DNA of 64,000 nt from Corallium rubrum. Taxonomy: Eukaryota; Cnidaria; Anthozoa; Scleralcyonacea; Coralliidae. The notes beneath the pieces are model-generated. The model was not told where the DNA came from, made no database searches, and was given only the letters and a program-made list of their open reading frames with translations. Each line of letters opens with the position of its first letter. Positions within the stretch are counted from its first letter, which is position 1. Below, piece after piece: positions 12,707 through 25,233 of this stretch. The translations under genes and the position numbers were made by a program. Location of the stretch: positions 7,139,754 through 7,203,753 of the forward strand of contig OZ036003.1 in the NCBI GenBank assembly GCA_964035015.1, written 5' to 3'.

Positions 12707-13427
12707 CCTATTGTTTGAACAGAATACTAATTCATTTTCTAAGGGTTCCGTTTCTTTATACACACTGCAGCTCACTAATATGTCTAATCTTGATGTGAAA
12801 CACTCGATTGGGATTAGTTGCAACCATTCTCTAGTTACTATAATAAAATTCTTTCTAAGGCGGACACTTCTCGAAACCTTTGTCTTTAACCCTTTCACTC
12901 CCGAATACGGAATTTTCCACACTTTATTATTTTACTGTCTAACGCCAGATTATTTTACTCGTCAATGGCAGAGCTGCCAGAAAGTTGGTAGTGAAGGGGT
13001 TAAGGCGGACACCAATGACTATTCGACTGAAACGCATCCGCTATTGCGGTGCCCTGACGAGGGGAGCTAGAGCGTTAGACCGCATTATTCTGGGTGTTTG
13101 TTAGGAATCAGTAGTCAAAAATACGTTCGGAAATCTTTTGTAGTGCGGTTTTTAGCGAGTCGACGTCAAATTCGACGTTTAAGCGCATTACTATAGCGGA
13201 AATTGACTGGCAAACCGCGTGGCAATTTTGAGAGAGATGTTTGTGTAACAATATTTCTCAAGCTACATATTGGTTATCAAAAAGATATACAATTCGTGGC
13301 TTCGCCGCTCGCCTCCCGCCACTCGATCCCTTCCCCCCAGCCCCTATAATGGATACCGTATACCGCAGGAGTCACCGACCCTAGGACTCGTCACTCGTGT
13401 TAAAACGTCGAAAACAATGGCAATTTC
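12707..13427. repeat. Short palindromic repeat in otherwise empty DNA
   Basis: Positions 12886-13002 are bounded by TTAACCCTTTCACTCC and GTAGTGAAGGGGTTAA. They contain TCTAACGCCAGATTATTTTACTC, the same inner motif that is expanded at 50462. The repeat lies between two copies of AAGGCGGACAC (12855 and 13003), so it may have been inserted there. The remainder, to 13427, shows no gene. Confidence 0.6.
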
Positions 13428-13850
13428 ATGTATATGAATAGAAAGAAAGAAAGAATATGTAAAGATTGCAACTTAAATGAGGTTGGGAATGAACAACATT
13501 ATTTAATGCAATGCAACAATCCAAAGTTTACTGATCTCAGAGCTAAACTATATCAAATAAACTATTCGTCTTGCTCTTTCAATAATCAGGACCTGTTTAT
13601 GCATATGGTTTCAAAGAAAGACAAATCTATAATGGCACTAGTAGCTAAGTTCTGTTTTGATATATTAACGAATTTTGATCAATTATAATGTATTAAGGTA
13701 CTAAGACTCTAAGACTGGGGTGCATCGCAGTTGATCAAAGTTTGTTTATCCTTATTGTTACTAGTTTGATATGTTAAATGTTTTGTATTTAACTGTAATT
13801 TGTATGTATCATATGTACCAGTAGTGGTATTAATGTTGATTAAAATGTTT
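13428..13850 (+). pseudogene. Diverged LINE C-terminal fragment with 3' UTR
   Basis: The frame 13428-13688 encodes RICKDCNLNEVGNEQHYLMQC, matching in spacing the CPICK..DVGDEYHF..C block of the LINE copies at 6693 and 9846. It is clearly diverged, so it is a related but distinct lineage. It is followed by a 3' UTR containing TATGTACCAGTAGTGGT, the counterpart of TATGTACCAATGATGGT in the other copies. Only the extreme 3' end is present. Confidence 0.75.
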
Positions 13851-13859
13851 GTTTGAATA

Positions 13860-14536
13860 GCACGGTGGGCCGGTGGCTCTTCACTCTTGTAGTACCGCCA
13901 CTGAGGCCATTACATAATCTATATTTGATGTTTGTGTCAACCTCAAGCAACAATTTTCATCTTTTGGCACTCCTGAAGACGTGAAAATGCTCTAAGTGAC
14001 GTTGTGTAAAGAACGAGGACGGTGTTGAGATTACTCTGGGACTAAAAATTATTCATTCTCTTTGTTTTGCAAACTAAATAATTCTTTTGTTTAGAGGTCG
14101 TTGAGGTTGACATCGTAGATCTTAAAGCCCCTTTATATATTCTAAACTAGACGAGCAACTTTCACAAACACCTTACCTTCATCTTGACTGAGACCAATTA
14201 TGAGTATGTATTGTAGCGATTTGAATAATAGGATTTCGATCAAAAATTTTCCCGTGAGAAACGTACAAAAATTTTGGGTGGACAAAATTTCACAGGGTAC
14301 ATGTTGGTAGTTAGCGTCGCATGAGTGGTTGGCATGCCCAAGTGCCCTTCTTGAGTTCTTCTCTACGACTGATTCTTGTTTCGTGTAGTTATCACTTATC
14401 GGATCATGATCAGAGTAAATTTTCACTTGGTCTTATGTCAGAGGAGTGCTTCTAGTTTAACTCTGGCAAACACCGCAGGTTTCCTCCGGGTACTCCGGTT
14501 TCCTCCTGTAGCAACAATGGACCAATGAGGGGTGAC
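13860..14536. other. Non-coding, dispersed repeat fragment
   Basis: Positions about 13921-14130 resemble 48755-48990 and 28790-28960 (GAAGACGTGAAAATGCTC, then AGAACGA.GACGGTG, then TTATTCATTCT.TTTGTTTTG). This is one dispersed MITE-like family. No gene was seen. Confidence 0.5.
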
Positions 14537-15853
14537 ACTTAAAGTGCTCCTAACCCCAAAAATTTTATCATTTACCTCGAAACCACTTCTAAAGTTATGA
14601 GGAATGTCGTTGAAAGTTTGGCTATATCGGTTTTTGTTCTTAGGTTATTGAGGTTTTTGTAATATGCAACAAGACGCCTGCTCAGGCGTTCAAGCCTGTG
14701 CGTACTCTAGAATACAGAATACAGAATACAGATTTTAATTACTTCTTCCCACAAGGGGCTTTTCAAGAGCAATTTACATTACTAAATTTCAAGTGGCCGA
14801 GTCGAAGGCATATTAAAGGCGCTCGAAGCAGCCGCCCTACGACTCATTTACGACACACATGTCAGACCACGAATCATAGACCTAGGTGTTGATTTTATGG
14901 AGGGAGGAAAACCGGAGAAAAACCCTCGAAGCACAGGAGAGACCAACTAAACTCTACTCACATGAGTGTTCCAAGCTCGAGAACGGGGTTATTCCCAGAC
15001 GGTCACCCATCCAAGTACTAACTCCGTCGAACCGGGCTTAACTATTGGTGAGAGGCAGCGCCCTAACAGCACACGCCACCCTTGCTAGCAAGACTACATG
15101 ACAATGGCAATGCATAATTGCATAGATTTTCACAACTGATAGAATCTATGGTTTTATATGAACTGAGGTTTGCTAATGTAGTATAAATGTAAACAAGGCC
15201 GTTTTTCTGAAAATTAAACAACGGATCTGATATATTTAGTAGACAAAACCTATAGTGTCGGATTCGGCAAATTCAAGCGATCATTTTGATATAGAATTTA
15301 TTTAAATTCGGACAAACAGAAAATATTTAAACATGTTTTAAAACACGCGTTTCTAAATGTAATACGACACGCGATATCTATAGACATGCAACTGAACATG
15401 TTCAACATATTGATATCTTACCGGTATTTCCTCTATTCGGTGCTTATTATTATACATGCGATGACGTAAGATAAGGAAAGCAGAACTGTGGAAGATTTAT
15501 TTTCGAGTATATCTTCAAAATTATTCATCAAAATTTCTCCAAACTTTGCAGCACGTATTTACAGACTACTAAACTGAAAAACACAGTTCAAGTTATATAG
15601 TCGTCATGGTAACCGATTAGTTTTCAGGCCTCTTAATTTAAAAACAAAACTTTAAAAATAAGTTTGAAGATATACACGATATAAAATCTTCCACAATTCT
15701 GCTTTCCTTATCTTACGTCATCACATGCCTTATTTGCATATTACAAAAACCCCGATAACAAAAATCGATATCGCCGAACTTTCAACGTCATTCTTAATAA
15801 TCTTAATGCTTTTTATCTAAACCATAACATTTTTGGGGTTAGTGGCACTTTAA
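14537..15853. repeat. Composite nested foldback region
   Basis: Outer arms of about 130 bp at 14537-14668 and 15728-15853 are inverted relative to each other (ACCCCAAAAATTTTAT.. and ..ACATTTTTGGGGTTAG). Inside lies a 5S-derived SINE (14886-15072). A segment at 15225-15370 matches the middle of the GAACTTCG foldback elements at 16485 and 35490. A further inverted pair lies at 15459-15530 and 15640-15722 (GATGACGTAAGATAAGG and its complement). The order suggests successive insertions into an old foldback element. Confidence 0.6.
14886..15072 (-). repeat. 5S rRNA-derived SINE (SINE3-like)
   Basis: Read on the minus strand, 15045-14988 gives GTTAAGCCCGG, AGTACTTGGATGGGTGACC and GTCTGGGAAT, which match the internal-promoter half of eukaryotic 5S rRNA (A box to C box). 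The 5' third of 5S is not recognisable. The sequence continues into a body with GGGTTTTTCTCCGG and CCTCCCTCC. A true 5S gene would keep both ends, so this is a 5S-headed SINE, truncated or diverged at its head. Confidence 0.75.
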
Positions 15854-16032
15854 ACTTGGTTACCCCATTGTCTCGTTCGCCTCGATTGCCCAAATCTCTC
15901 CAATCAGACTATAGATCGAGATATCTCACAATCACCCAATCTGATTGGATAGGCGATCGAGACGAGGTTTCAGGGAGAACAGTTTAGATTATAACTGATA
16001 GTGTTATCCAGTGTAAATAAATTAATTAAACT

Positions 16033-16205
16033 GCATGCTCTGGGGATTAATTTCTGGTGAAGGAGAATCTCGAGTGTGAGAATATATATACATGTACATT
16101 TTAAGATCAAACCGGGACCAGCTGCGAAAATACAACACCAAGGCGGTTATATACGAGATCGAACTCGCGACCCTTGCTATTCTAGTTTAGTTAACTATAA
16201 CCGAG
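16033..16205 (-). repeat. tRNA-derived SINE
   Basis: On the minus strand the head contains GGGTCGCGAGTTCGATCTC, a B-box-like sequence. It is followed by TTCGCAGCTGGTCCCGGTTTGATCTT and a tail ending ..CACTCGAGATTCTCCTTCACC. The same tail family is seen at 30205-30310 (+) and 39826-39893 (-). The same head appears again at 17003-17100. It is a Pol III-type short retroposon. Confidence 0.75.
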
Positions 16206-16238
16206 AGGCGGGATTTCAGCTGAGGTCTAGCCTTAGCA

Positions 16239-17002
16239 CTTACAGAGGATTTCACATAACTTTTGCCGATTGTGTTCCGAAGTTCGTTCGTTATTTCCGA
16301 AGTTGGCGACGAACTTCGCAAGTTCATTACATAATAGCCAATCATGTTGCGAACTTCGGAAGTTCGCCGCAACTTCGGAAGTTCGCAAAGTTCGTTTCGA
16401 AGTTCGGAAGTTCGTTGTTCACGGCATCATTTCAAAGTTCCCTGTTGGACGTATAGAGTAAATATTCGAATAACAACGGATCTTAATACTTTCGGTAGAC
16501 AAAACCTATAGTGCTGGATTCGGCAGATTCAAGCGATCATTTCGATATAAAATTTATTTAAATTGGCTATGAATCGGGCGAACAGAAAATATTTAAACAT
16601 GTTTTGAAACACATGTCTCCCAATGTAATACGACAAACATATAATATTCATATTTTTTGCGTTATTCGCTACTTATTACTTGCGTTTTGTAGTTGTTGGA
16701 CTAAGCAGCAAGCCATTAGCGAAAACACTGCTGAAGTATTAGCTTGATTTACTCGTATTATTTAGATTTACAATTCTTTCATGTGAGTGTCGTATTTACA
16801 TTGGGAGACGTGTGTTTCAAAACATGTTTAAATATTTTCTGCGAACTTTGAAATGATGCGGGGAACAAGGAACAGTTCGTTTCGAAGTTCGCAACTTGAT
16901 TGGCTATTACGTAATGAACTCAGGAAGTTCGTCGCCAACTTCGGAAATAACGAACGAACTTCGGAACACAATCGGCAAAAGTTATGTGAAATCCTCTGTA
17001 AG
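16239..17002. mobile_element. GAACTTCG-rich foldback element, copy 1
   Basis: The inverted ends begin CTTACAGAGGATTTCACATA and continue for well over 100 bp through many GAACTTCG and CGAAGTTC words, which are themselves near-palindromic. The inner arms include GACAAAACCTATAGTGC and CCAATGTAATACGAC, also seen in copy 2 (35264-36150) and in a fragment at 15225-15370. No transposase is present. The short frames through it are repeat shadows. Confidence 0.8.
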
Positions 17003-17100
17003 ACCAAACTGGGACCAGCTGCGAAAATACAACACCAAGGCGTTTATATACGAGATCGAACTCGCAACCCTTGCCATTCTAGTTTAGTTAAGTGTATAAC
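17003..17100 (-). repeat. tRNA-derived SINE, 5' part
   Basis: This is the same head as at 16110-16200 (ACCAAACTGGGACCAGCTGCG to CATTCTAGTTTAGTTA on the plus strand). It lacks its tail because it abuts the foldback element. Both SINE copies are followed by the same flank (CCGAGAGGCNGGATTTCA), so the two are a duplicated segment and not independent insertions. Confidence 0.7.
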
Positions 17101-18850
17101 CCTGGTATAACCGAGAGGCTGGATTTCACCAAAAAGGTCTAGCCTTTCTCCACTGCCGTAAACGGTACTTTTTGTGATTGTGATCATTGCGATGTCGACG
17201 ATTGCGACACTCACGACGTAATGACTAATGAAAATGATTTTCATAAGAACCGCATCAAAGGAAAAACGTTGTTGAACGGACGTGACCTGCAGGTTCCTGT
17301 TATTCTTGTTTTTCAATGGCCTGCACCTAATATATATTTATATATACCCATCTACGTAAACAAGCTCCACGTTTGCCTGTTGACAGTTAAACCCCAAAAA
17401 GTGTTTACCAATGCTCTTAAAGGGGAAATTCGTGAAATTGTCTTATCGCGTTTCCCAATGTGGTTGACTCGGGATTATACATTGTTTACTCAGTTGAGAA
17501 ACCTTTACCTTATTACTTAGCCATTCCAAGTTTATTAGCTCCAGTTTTGAACCCGAGTTTTGAATCGCAACGGAACCACGTACACAGACTTCGTAGCCTT
17601 TCAAGAAAACTATACGTAATATTACGAATTGTGTCAAAAAATTAAAAGAACGCATTTATAAATTTCGATCTCGATTCGAACAAATTTGATAATATAATTC
17701 ATATTACTGTATAACTCCGTCGATTGATCCGACCTCGGTTTAAACGACGATTTTAATAATATGCGTGAACGAGTGGGGCTTCTGCTGAAACGAGAAGACT
17801 AACAAGTATATACAAAAATTAATTTAATAGCATCAGACATTCATGCATGCAGTTCGACGGGCCCCGTTTACACTATTACGGTACGGTCATCAGTCTTCCG
17901 TTGAAAAATCACAACGTTTCTTTGTTGTGTTTACACTATTCCGAAGTGGTTTGCCGTAGCGTACGTAGTCACTACGCTTTATAGCACTCCGGTTGCAAAT
18001 CACTACTAGATGATTTTTTTGCTACGGAACGCTCATTCCAATCCGACCTTAATACCCGTATTTTATGAGCTTACCCGTAATTTTAATAGGGTTAACACTA
18101 CGTTACCTTGATACAAGTCGACGAATTTAATTTGATTTTTACATCGCATAACGTCGCATGCATTGAGCCAGTTGAAATTCGTCTGAATTATAAATGCGAC
18201 TTTAGTGTGACGTTTGGACTGACACCATTTGGAATAACGGATATATAGACTATATGTAGTCTTCTAGCTAGTTAATAGCAATATCGTATATATAGACAAG
18301 ATTTGCTATTATATTATCATATCTTAAATACTTTAATGTAAATGATATACTGTATATATACCTGAATATTCGGATTACGAGTCACGATTTTACAAATCAC
18401 AATTTATTTGACGATTTCGGCGACCCATACTCTGACGTGTTGGCTGTTTATCTAAAGAGCTATATTTCTTTGTATGTTTATATATTTTTATGCATGGTGT
18501 GATAATTATAGCGTGGCCAATGAGGAGGTCGTTTGGTTGCTGACGACAGCAAACCTTCCATATCGGTATTCATGAATTCGCAATTGTTGTGTCTCAGAGC
18601 TTTGAGATTTGTGTACATTACAAAGTGTTGTGCTACCTGTGTGAACTGTTATACGCTGCACTTACATGTAATATATATATACGATTTAAATATATTAATA
18701 ATACAGCGACACACAATTTCTGCACACACAATATTAGTATTAATTTCAACGACAATTAAACTGATACAATAAGAGCCCAGCTCAAAATACTTATAGATAA
18801 AGACATAAAAAGCTTCTAGGACAGCGTCGGCCACGGTTGAAATCCAAATA
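17101..18850. other. Non-coding, nothing recognised
   Basis: No gene, RNA gene or clear repeat boundary was recognised over 1.7 kb. The open frames present are short and have no family resemblance I can name. Confidence 0.5.
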
Positions 18851-19401
<551 letters not shown>

Positions 19402-19414
19402 GTGTGTGTGTGTA

Positions 19415-19856
19415 TGCATGTGTATGTGTATATGTCTTTATTTATACGTATTTTGAGCTGTGTCCGCCCCTATACCATTTTGATACAATAAGGTTTCGAA
19501 TATCATTGGATTTTAAGGATAAGCACAATTTTCATTGAAATTTGTTAAAATAAACCAATTAATCTCACCTTTTTACCTGTTATTACAACCGTGTGATATT
19601 TCTAAGTTTTCAAAGTGATTTCCTTGATCCGTTGTTTACCTCCGCACTTTCTTGTATCGCTCCTAAAATGTTGGAATATCACAGTTTCAAACAGATAAAT
19701 TATGACAAGAAACGTGACATTTGTTCAAATAAACGAATTGTTATTGTTATTGTATCAAACGAGCCTAAATTTTAATGACGACGAGACTGGGCGTCACGTT
19801 ATTGTCTGGTGGTTACCACAATCATTTGTCTGTAAGCTTATAACTGAGATACCCCA
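19415..19856. other. Non-coding, nothing recognised
   Basis: Short TGTATG-rich tail of the microsatellite, then AT-rich sequence with no recognised gene. Confidence 0.5.
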
Positions 19857-20185
19857 GGGACGTAGCCAGGATTTTGAAAGGGGGAGCCGAAATCAAAATA
19901 AATTTTTAGGGGGTTCCGGGGGCATGCTCCCCTGGGAAATTTTGAAATCGAGAGTCGCTGAAATGCCATTTCCTGGCTTTTCGAGTAAGATTTTACAGAC
20001 TCTAAAGGTTAAAAAAACGTCATATAAAATACTCAAAACATGCAAACGTCACATAGATACTCAAAATGCATATACTCAGTAGATTGAATACACTATTTAC
20101 ACTTTATTTCCTGACACAATTCATATTGCATCAGTTTTGTAGTTACATGTCTGTTGTTTTATATCAAAAGGGGGGAGCCGCGGCT
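19857..20185 (+). mobile_element. hAT-like element fragment, copy A
   Basis: It begins GGGACGTAGCCAGGATTTTG, followed by GGGGGAGCCGAAATC and a GGGGGCATGCTCCC palindrome. It runs through ACGTCATATAAAATACTC and TTATTTCCTGACAC to a GGGGGGAGCCGCGGCTCCC end near 20166-20185. The same family lies inverted at 59640-59912. GGGACGTAGCCAGG ends and G-rich borders are common in non-autonomous hAT elements. The right border is uncertain. Confidence 0.6.
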
Positions 20186-20376
20186 CCCACGGGCTGGCCC
20201 GCTTACCGGAATGATTTTTCAAAGGGATGCCGACGCGGTAGGCGGGTTGAAATTCGTTCATATAAACGCGAGCCAGAAATCATCCCGCTTACCTAACCGG
20301 GCTATCCTGGTAAGCGGGCTGGCTCGCCTCCATATAGGAAAGTGAGAAGGTGATATGAGAATAGTGTTGATAACGA

Positions 20377-20418
20377 AATACTGACGTTTCGAGCGGCGGA
20401 GCCCTTCATCAGAGTAAA
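20377..20418 (-). ncRNA. Hammerhead-ribozyme-like motif
   Basis: On the minus strand: TTTACT, CTGATGA (20412-20406), stem II GGGC/GCUC closing a UCCGCC loop, GAAA (20390-20387), CGTC, AGTA. TACT and AGTA pair as stem I around a GUC cleavage triplet. All catalytic-core positions are present. The flanking phrase AATACTGACGTTT and CAGAGTAAAATGT recurs at 46388 in a decayed copy. It is probably a piece of a retroelement terminal repeat. Confidence 0.65.
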
Positions 20419-20956
20419 ATGTAGTCTGACGCATGAAGGGCTCACATCTTACTACGGGCCTTGATATTTCGTTTACCAAGAAGAGCGATAAGCCAAATAA
20501 ACTAACTCACCGGGGTATATAAGAAAATCGTTAACTCTTTTCCATATCCAAATTGGTCTTTACTCTTTAGTATTTTATCCCAGCTGTAACAAGTCTAACA
20601 ATGCCTGACATACGATTTTATTCACCTCTCATCTATGCATGACTGCTGGCATGCATGACTGCTGGCATGTTTAATCATATACACTTGTGACGTGTCAATT
20701 TGTGCAACCAACAGTCCAATATCAGACACGTATTACAATGTTACACCACCAAGCCGATTTATAAGTCGGTTTGTGCTGATATAGCACATAACAGTGCTGA
20801 CGCAGCACATTATTGGGATTCTTAAACGTATAGCAACGTGCAGACATGAACGTACCCAATTTAGCCACTTAAACCTGATTTCCATAGTCACGCGTGTCGC
20901 GTTCTTTTTCTACGTCATGCAACTCATGTCGCCACGCCACTGGTTGCATGCTGTGC
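20419..20956. other. Non-coding, nothing recognised
   Basis: Small direct repeat GACTGCTGGCATGCAT at 20641-20668; otherwise no recognised feature. The satellite array begins at the right edge. Confidence 0.5.
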
Positions 20957-21918
20957 AATATGAATCATTGCTGTGTGTAACATGCGGTGTAATGATCAAG
21001 ATCATTGTGAGACAAGTTGCATGAATCATTGCTGTGTGTAACATGCGGTGTAATGATCAAGATCATTGTGAGACAAGTTACATGAATCATTGCTGTGTGT
21101 ATTAAACATGCCGGTGCAATGATCAAGATCATTGTGAGACAAGTTGCATGAATCATTGCTGTGTGTAACATGCCGGTGTAATGATCAAGATCATTGTGAG
21201 ACAAGATGCATGAATCATTGCTGTGTGTAACATGCCGGTGCAATGATCAAGATGATTGTGAGACAAGTTGCATGAATCATTGCTGTGTGTAACATGCCGG
21301 TGCAATGATCAAGATCATTGTGAGACAAGTTGCATGAATCATTGCTGTGTGTAACATGCCTGTGTAATGATCAAGATCATTGTGAGACAAGTTGCATGAA
21401 TCATTGCTGTGTGTAACATGCCGGTGTAATGATCAAGATCATTGTGAGACAAGTTGCATGAATCATTGCTGTGTGTAACATGCCGGTGTAATGATCAAGA
21501 TCATTGTGAGACAAGTTGCATGAATCATAGCTGTGTGTAACATGCTGTGCAATGCATGATCAAGATCATTGTGAGACAAGTTGCATGAATCATTGCTGTG
21601 TGTAACATGCCGGTGTAATGATCAAGATCATTGTGAGACAAGTTGCATGAATCATTGCTGTGTGTAACATGCCGGTGTAATGATCAAGATCATTGTGAGA
21701 CAAGTTGCGTGAATCATTGCTGTGTGTAACATGCTGTGCAATGCATGATCAAGATCATTGTGAGACAAGTTGCATGAATCATTGCTGTGTGTAACATGCC
21801 GGTGCAATGATCAAGATCATTGTGAGACAAGATGCATGAATCATTGCTGTGTGTAACATGCCGGTGCAATGATCAAGATCATTGTGAGACAAGTTGCATG
21901 AATCATTGCTGTGTGTAA
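20957..21918. repeat. 62-bp satellite array, about 15 units
   Basis: The head-to-tail unit contains GTTGCATGAATCATTGCTGT, GTGTAACATGCCGGTG and AATGATCAAGATCATTGTGA. The last word holds a dyad (AATGATC and GATCATT around AA), so each unit can form a hairpin or bind a symmetric protein. Units differ by point changes and by an ATGC insertion in some copies. The array is interrupted at 21919 by an insertion and resumes at 23251. Confidence 0.95.
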
Positions 21919-23250
21919 TGCGCGTGTCATCGGCTTCCCCGAGGGGGGGGACCCCGGGCTGACTGGGGCAAATGTGGGGACATTTAAGGGGAATTGATGA
22001 AGAAAATGACCCGTGACCCTCGGGGAAATCGCAACTTTTGTTAGAAACTGCCCGTGTACTGGGAGAATATACGGAGAATTGTAATTGTGCCCTCACACAT
22101 TTTTAATTGGTCAGCAGTAATTGAAGTTGATACATCATGTAATAAAAGTCTTCTGACACAATTGATGCGTATTCGCCATTTGTAAAACGTGTTTGGTTGA
22201 ATTTAAAATTATTTTCAATTTTTATAAAGGTTTATGTGTAGTTAATGGGAACCACATTGGAGTTTTAGTCGCTTATTGTTGTAGAACGAGGGAGAATTTG
22301 AATGAAGGGCGCAATTAGCCTCCGGCTATGTTGCGTATGAAAGGCGACACAGAACACGCTGTTGGACATGCGGTGTAAATATACTGTTTAAGAATCATGA
22401 AAAAACACAGAAAAAGAATTAAGGATTTGTAACGTATAGTATAGTGGGAGGGAGACACATTTCCTGAGACACCGGTATAAAAAATGCTTCAAACAAATCA
22501 GATTTTTACACTGCTATAACATAACATTTTATTATAACCACGGTTAATAACGTACTGTGAAAAAAATGAATTAGCCAAATCCTTGTACATTATTATCATT
22601 GTATATTATCCTTGTATATTATTTTGTTAAAGTTAAAATAAAACATTGTTATCTTAAAAGAAATTTAGTTATACGAACTAGGAGTACTGGACATGCCTTC
22701 AAAGCACGTTGCGATCAAGCGTTTCAAATTTCCAAGTAAAAGGAATTGTAGAAATATGTGAGTAATTAAATAATTCTGTTCCTGGTTGAAAACGTTTTAT
22801 GAGAGTTTTCTTGTGTAAAAACTGCCCAAAGTTCACCTAATAACGTTTGTTCAACTTCTTTTAAACTAAAACTCTTAAAACTTCCCTGTCCGTTCCGGGT
22901 TTTTGCCCCCCAAATGACGTATATTTAGTTTGAGTGATATTCCCGCGCGACCTGAATATGGACTATGACGTACGCATTTATAAATTATATAAATACACGT
23001 TTGTATGAATTTAATGTACTCAACAAACAGAAAATCTGGTCAAAGGAATGCACCTTTACATGTTATTGGTCTTATTGCTGCCAAATCGAGTACTCAATTT
23101 AAACAAAAAAATAGCATGTGAGGGTGGGGACTTTGCAAAATTTTGTTTCCCGAGGTGTGGGGAAATATGACTAAATTGAAAAAGTAATTTATCAAAGTCC
23201 CCACATTTGCCCGGGGTCCCCCCCCCTCGGGGAAGCCGATGACACCCGCA
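21919..23250. mobile_element. 1.33-kb Harbinger-like non-autonomous element
   Basis: Inverted ends TGCGCGTGTCATCGGC (left) and GCCGATGACACCCGCA (right) continue into CTTCCCCGAGGGGGGG. The element splits the satellite array and is flanked by TAA at 21916-21918 and 23251-23253. A 3-bp TAA duplication fits the PIF/Harbinger preference for TWA targets. The subterminal regions share G-rich words (GCAAATGTGGGGAC). No transposase-sized frame is found inside. Confidence 0.8.
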
Positions 23251-23620
23251 TAACATGCCGGTGTAATGATCAAGATCATTGTGAGACAAGTTGCATGAAT
23301 CATTGCTGTGTGTAACGAGCCGGTGCAATGATCAAGATCATTGTGAGACAAGATGCATGAATCATTGAAGTATCAAGATCGTTGCGAGAGTATAGTGAAT
23401 GGCCAAGATTATTGCGAGACATGCAAGTTGCACAAACCATTGCAGCGTCTATAAACATGCTGTGCAATGATCAAGATTATTACGAGACAAGTTGCATGAA
23501 CCATCGCAGCGTCTAACATGCTGTGTTATAATGGCCAAGATTATTGCGAGACATGTAAGTTTCACGAATAATATTAGCGTACAACATGCTGCGCGATATA
23601 ACAGACATTTGTTGGATGTT
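23251..23620. repeat. Satellite array, right part, degenerating
   Basis: Two good 62-bp units follow the insertion. Then come increasingly diverged units (ATGATCAAGATTATTACGAGAC, ATGGCCAAGATTATTGCGAGAC) that fade by about 23620. This is the usual decay at a satellite edge. Confidence 0.85.
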
Positions 23621-24891
23621 CGTCAAGCTCAACTACTCAGAAAAGATTTCTGAACCCCAGACAGGGTTCGACCAGCTGCAACCTTCTAATGACCGGTTAG
23701 ATTGAGCCACTGACGTGGTGTGTAACGTGCTGTGTATATAGAACTCGATTATAAGATCAGCATTATCGGGAAAAATCCGCCGTGATCACGTTTTGTTCAT
23801 TATTGTTTCCTGCTTCGATTTTTTTTTGTTTTGTAACGAACAAACCGAAGCTGTTTTTAATGCGATCAAAAATGTGGTTGCAAACTGTGGTAACATAGGA
23901 ATTTCAGGAATTTGGTGCCACAGAGAATAAAAATCATGTTTTGTCATTTAACATGCATATACGGTGTAGATTACATTTACAGAATCTATTTCATGATTAT
24001 TATACTGATAGATATACACTTTCTTAGTTCCACTATATAGAAATAATCGTTCTGCCAAAGTAAGCCAGACTCACTGACAGTAGAATGGTAAATAGTGTGA
24101 AAGAAAATTCAAACGGAATTCGAATAGACTTCGTTAAACCTGGTTTCCATATAGTTGTAATTGTTGTAATTCAGTCGGCGATTGATCGGCGATTGTTTGC
24201 GATCTTTTACAACAGTCGTGTTTCCATATAGTTGTAATTGTTGTAATTCAAATCGCCGATTCGCTCGGACTGAGGACTTCTCGGTTTTGACAAAGTTCAG
24301 ATGAGCTAAGTTTGAGATTCAAAAACAAACTGAATGACTAAAACCTTGTTTGTGATCATTTTCACAATTTATATAATAATATAGCAAGCATTATTTACAC
24401 ATTCACTCAGTAATAAGTCTTTCGTGAAGGTTTGACGACAGTTGCAAATACTTGAGTTGGCGTATTTGGCCGGTTTTTGTAAATAATTTTGTGTTTTACG
24501 TTGCAGGCTTTAGATAATTTATTTATAAAAAAAAGCACAGTGCATGTCACCATGACGCCGATAATAATCTTGGAAATTTTTCTCTTTGTGGACAAATTTA
24601 AGTTTATATCATTAAAATTATGGTGAATATCATGCACACGTCACAAAAGATGGTAAACTGCCGATATGAGTTTGCCGAACTACACCGCAGCTGGGGAACT
24701 TAAAAAAATACAGCGCGAACGTCAACGACGACCTCCTTAATACAAGAAAACGTACAATTTTTAGTCCGAAGAGTAATCCTAACGCCGTCCCCGTTCTACA
24801 TACAATGCGTTTAGTTAAGGTTCTTTTTCACTCATCGCAGAAACTAGTTCGCAGCTTGCTGCGAGCACTTGTATCTCATTAGAAAGAACTC
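23621..24891. other. Non-coding, repeat fragments
   Basis: Positions 23650-23705 read on the minus strand as a tRNA-like segment (GGTTGCAGCTGGTCGAACCC). Positions about 24170-24270 hold a tandem GTTTCCATATAGTTGTAATTG segment related to 10368-10450. No gene was seen. Confidence 0.45.
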
Positions 24892-25233
24892 ATGAGCAAT
24901 GACGTAGACCACAAAATTGCATTAAATGCACTAGGGTGGCAGCCTCTTCAAATGCAAAGAAAAAAATCAAAAGCTAAAATCATGTTCAAAGTTTTAAATA
25001 ACATGGGACCAAAGAGTCTAACAAAATATTTTACTTATAAGAAAGAAAAATCAGATTACAATCTTCGGAATACTTCAAATGCAGTTTGTTTGCCAAAACC
25101 ACGTACGAATAACATGAAAAAGAGTTTCATATATGATGGGGCATCTATATGGAACTCTTTGCCCACCGAAATTAGAGAGAGCAAGACCCTGTCATACTTC
25201 AAACATAAAATCGCTACTCATACCTTTGAATAA
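24892..25233 (+). pseudogene. LINE C-terminal tail (CR1/L2-like)
   Basis: The 113-aa frame reads ALGWQPLQMQRKKSKAKIMF, YNLRNTSNAVCLPKPRTNN, KKSFIYDGASIWNSLPTEIR and SLSYF-like residues before the stop. This block (LRRKKSKA..YNLR..PRTN..SFSYSGA.LWNSLP) is the familiar extreme C-terminus of CR1/L2-type LINE proteins downstream of the reverse transcriptase. The rest of the element is missing, so it is a 5'-truncated copy. The residual frame is open and well conserved, indicating a fairly young insertion. Confidence 0.85.

Noticed and set aside
12080..13070. Long open frames of 160-280 codons on both strands
   Set aside because: They are the translation of the TATTG array in its open frames (YCIVL, NTIQY repeats), not genes.
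14988..15072. 5S rRNA gene
   Set aside because: Only the internal-promoter half matches; the 5' third and its pairing partner are missing.
16076..17110. Several 60-126 codon frames on both strands
   Set aside because: They run through GAACTTCG palindromic words and SINE heads; symmetrical repeats open frames on both strands.
20957..21918. CRISPR-like array of regular repeats
   Set aside because: There are no variable spacers: the whole 62-bp unit is repeated, and the genome is animal. It is a satellite.
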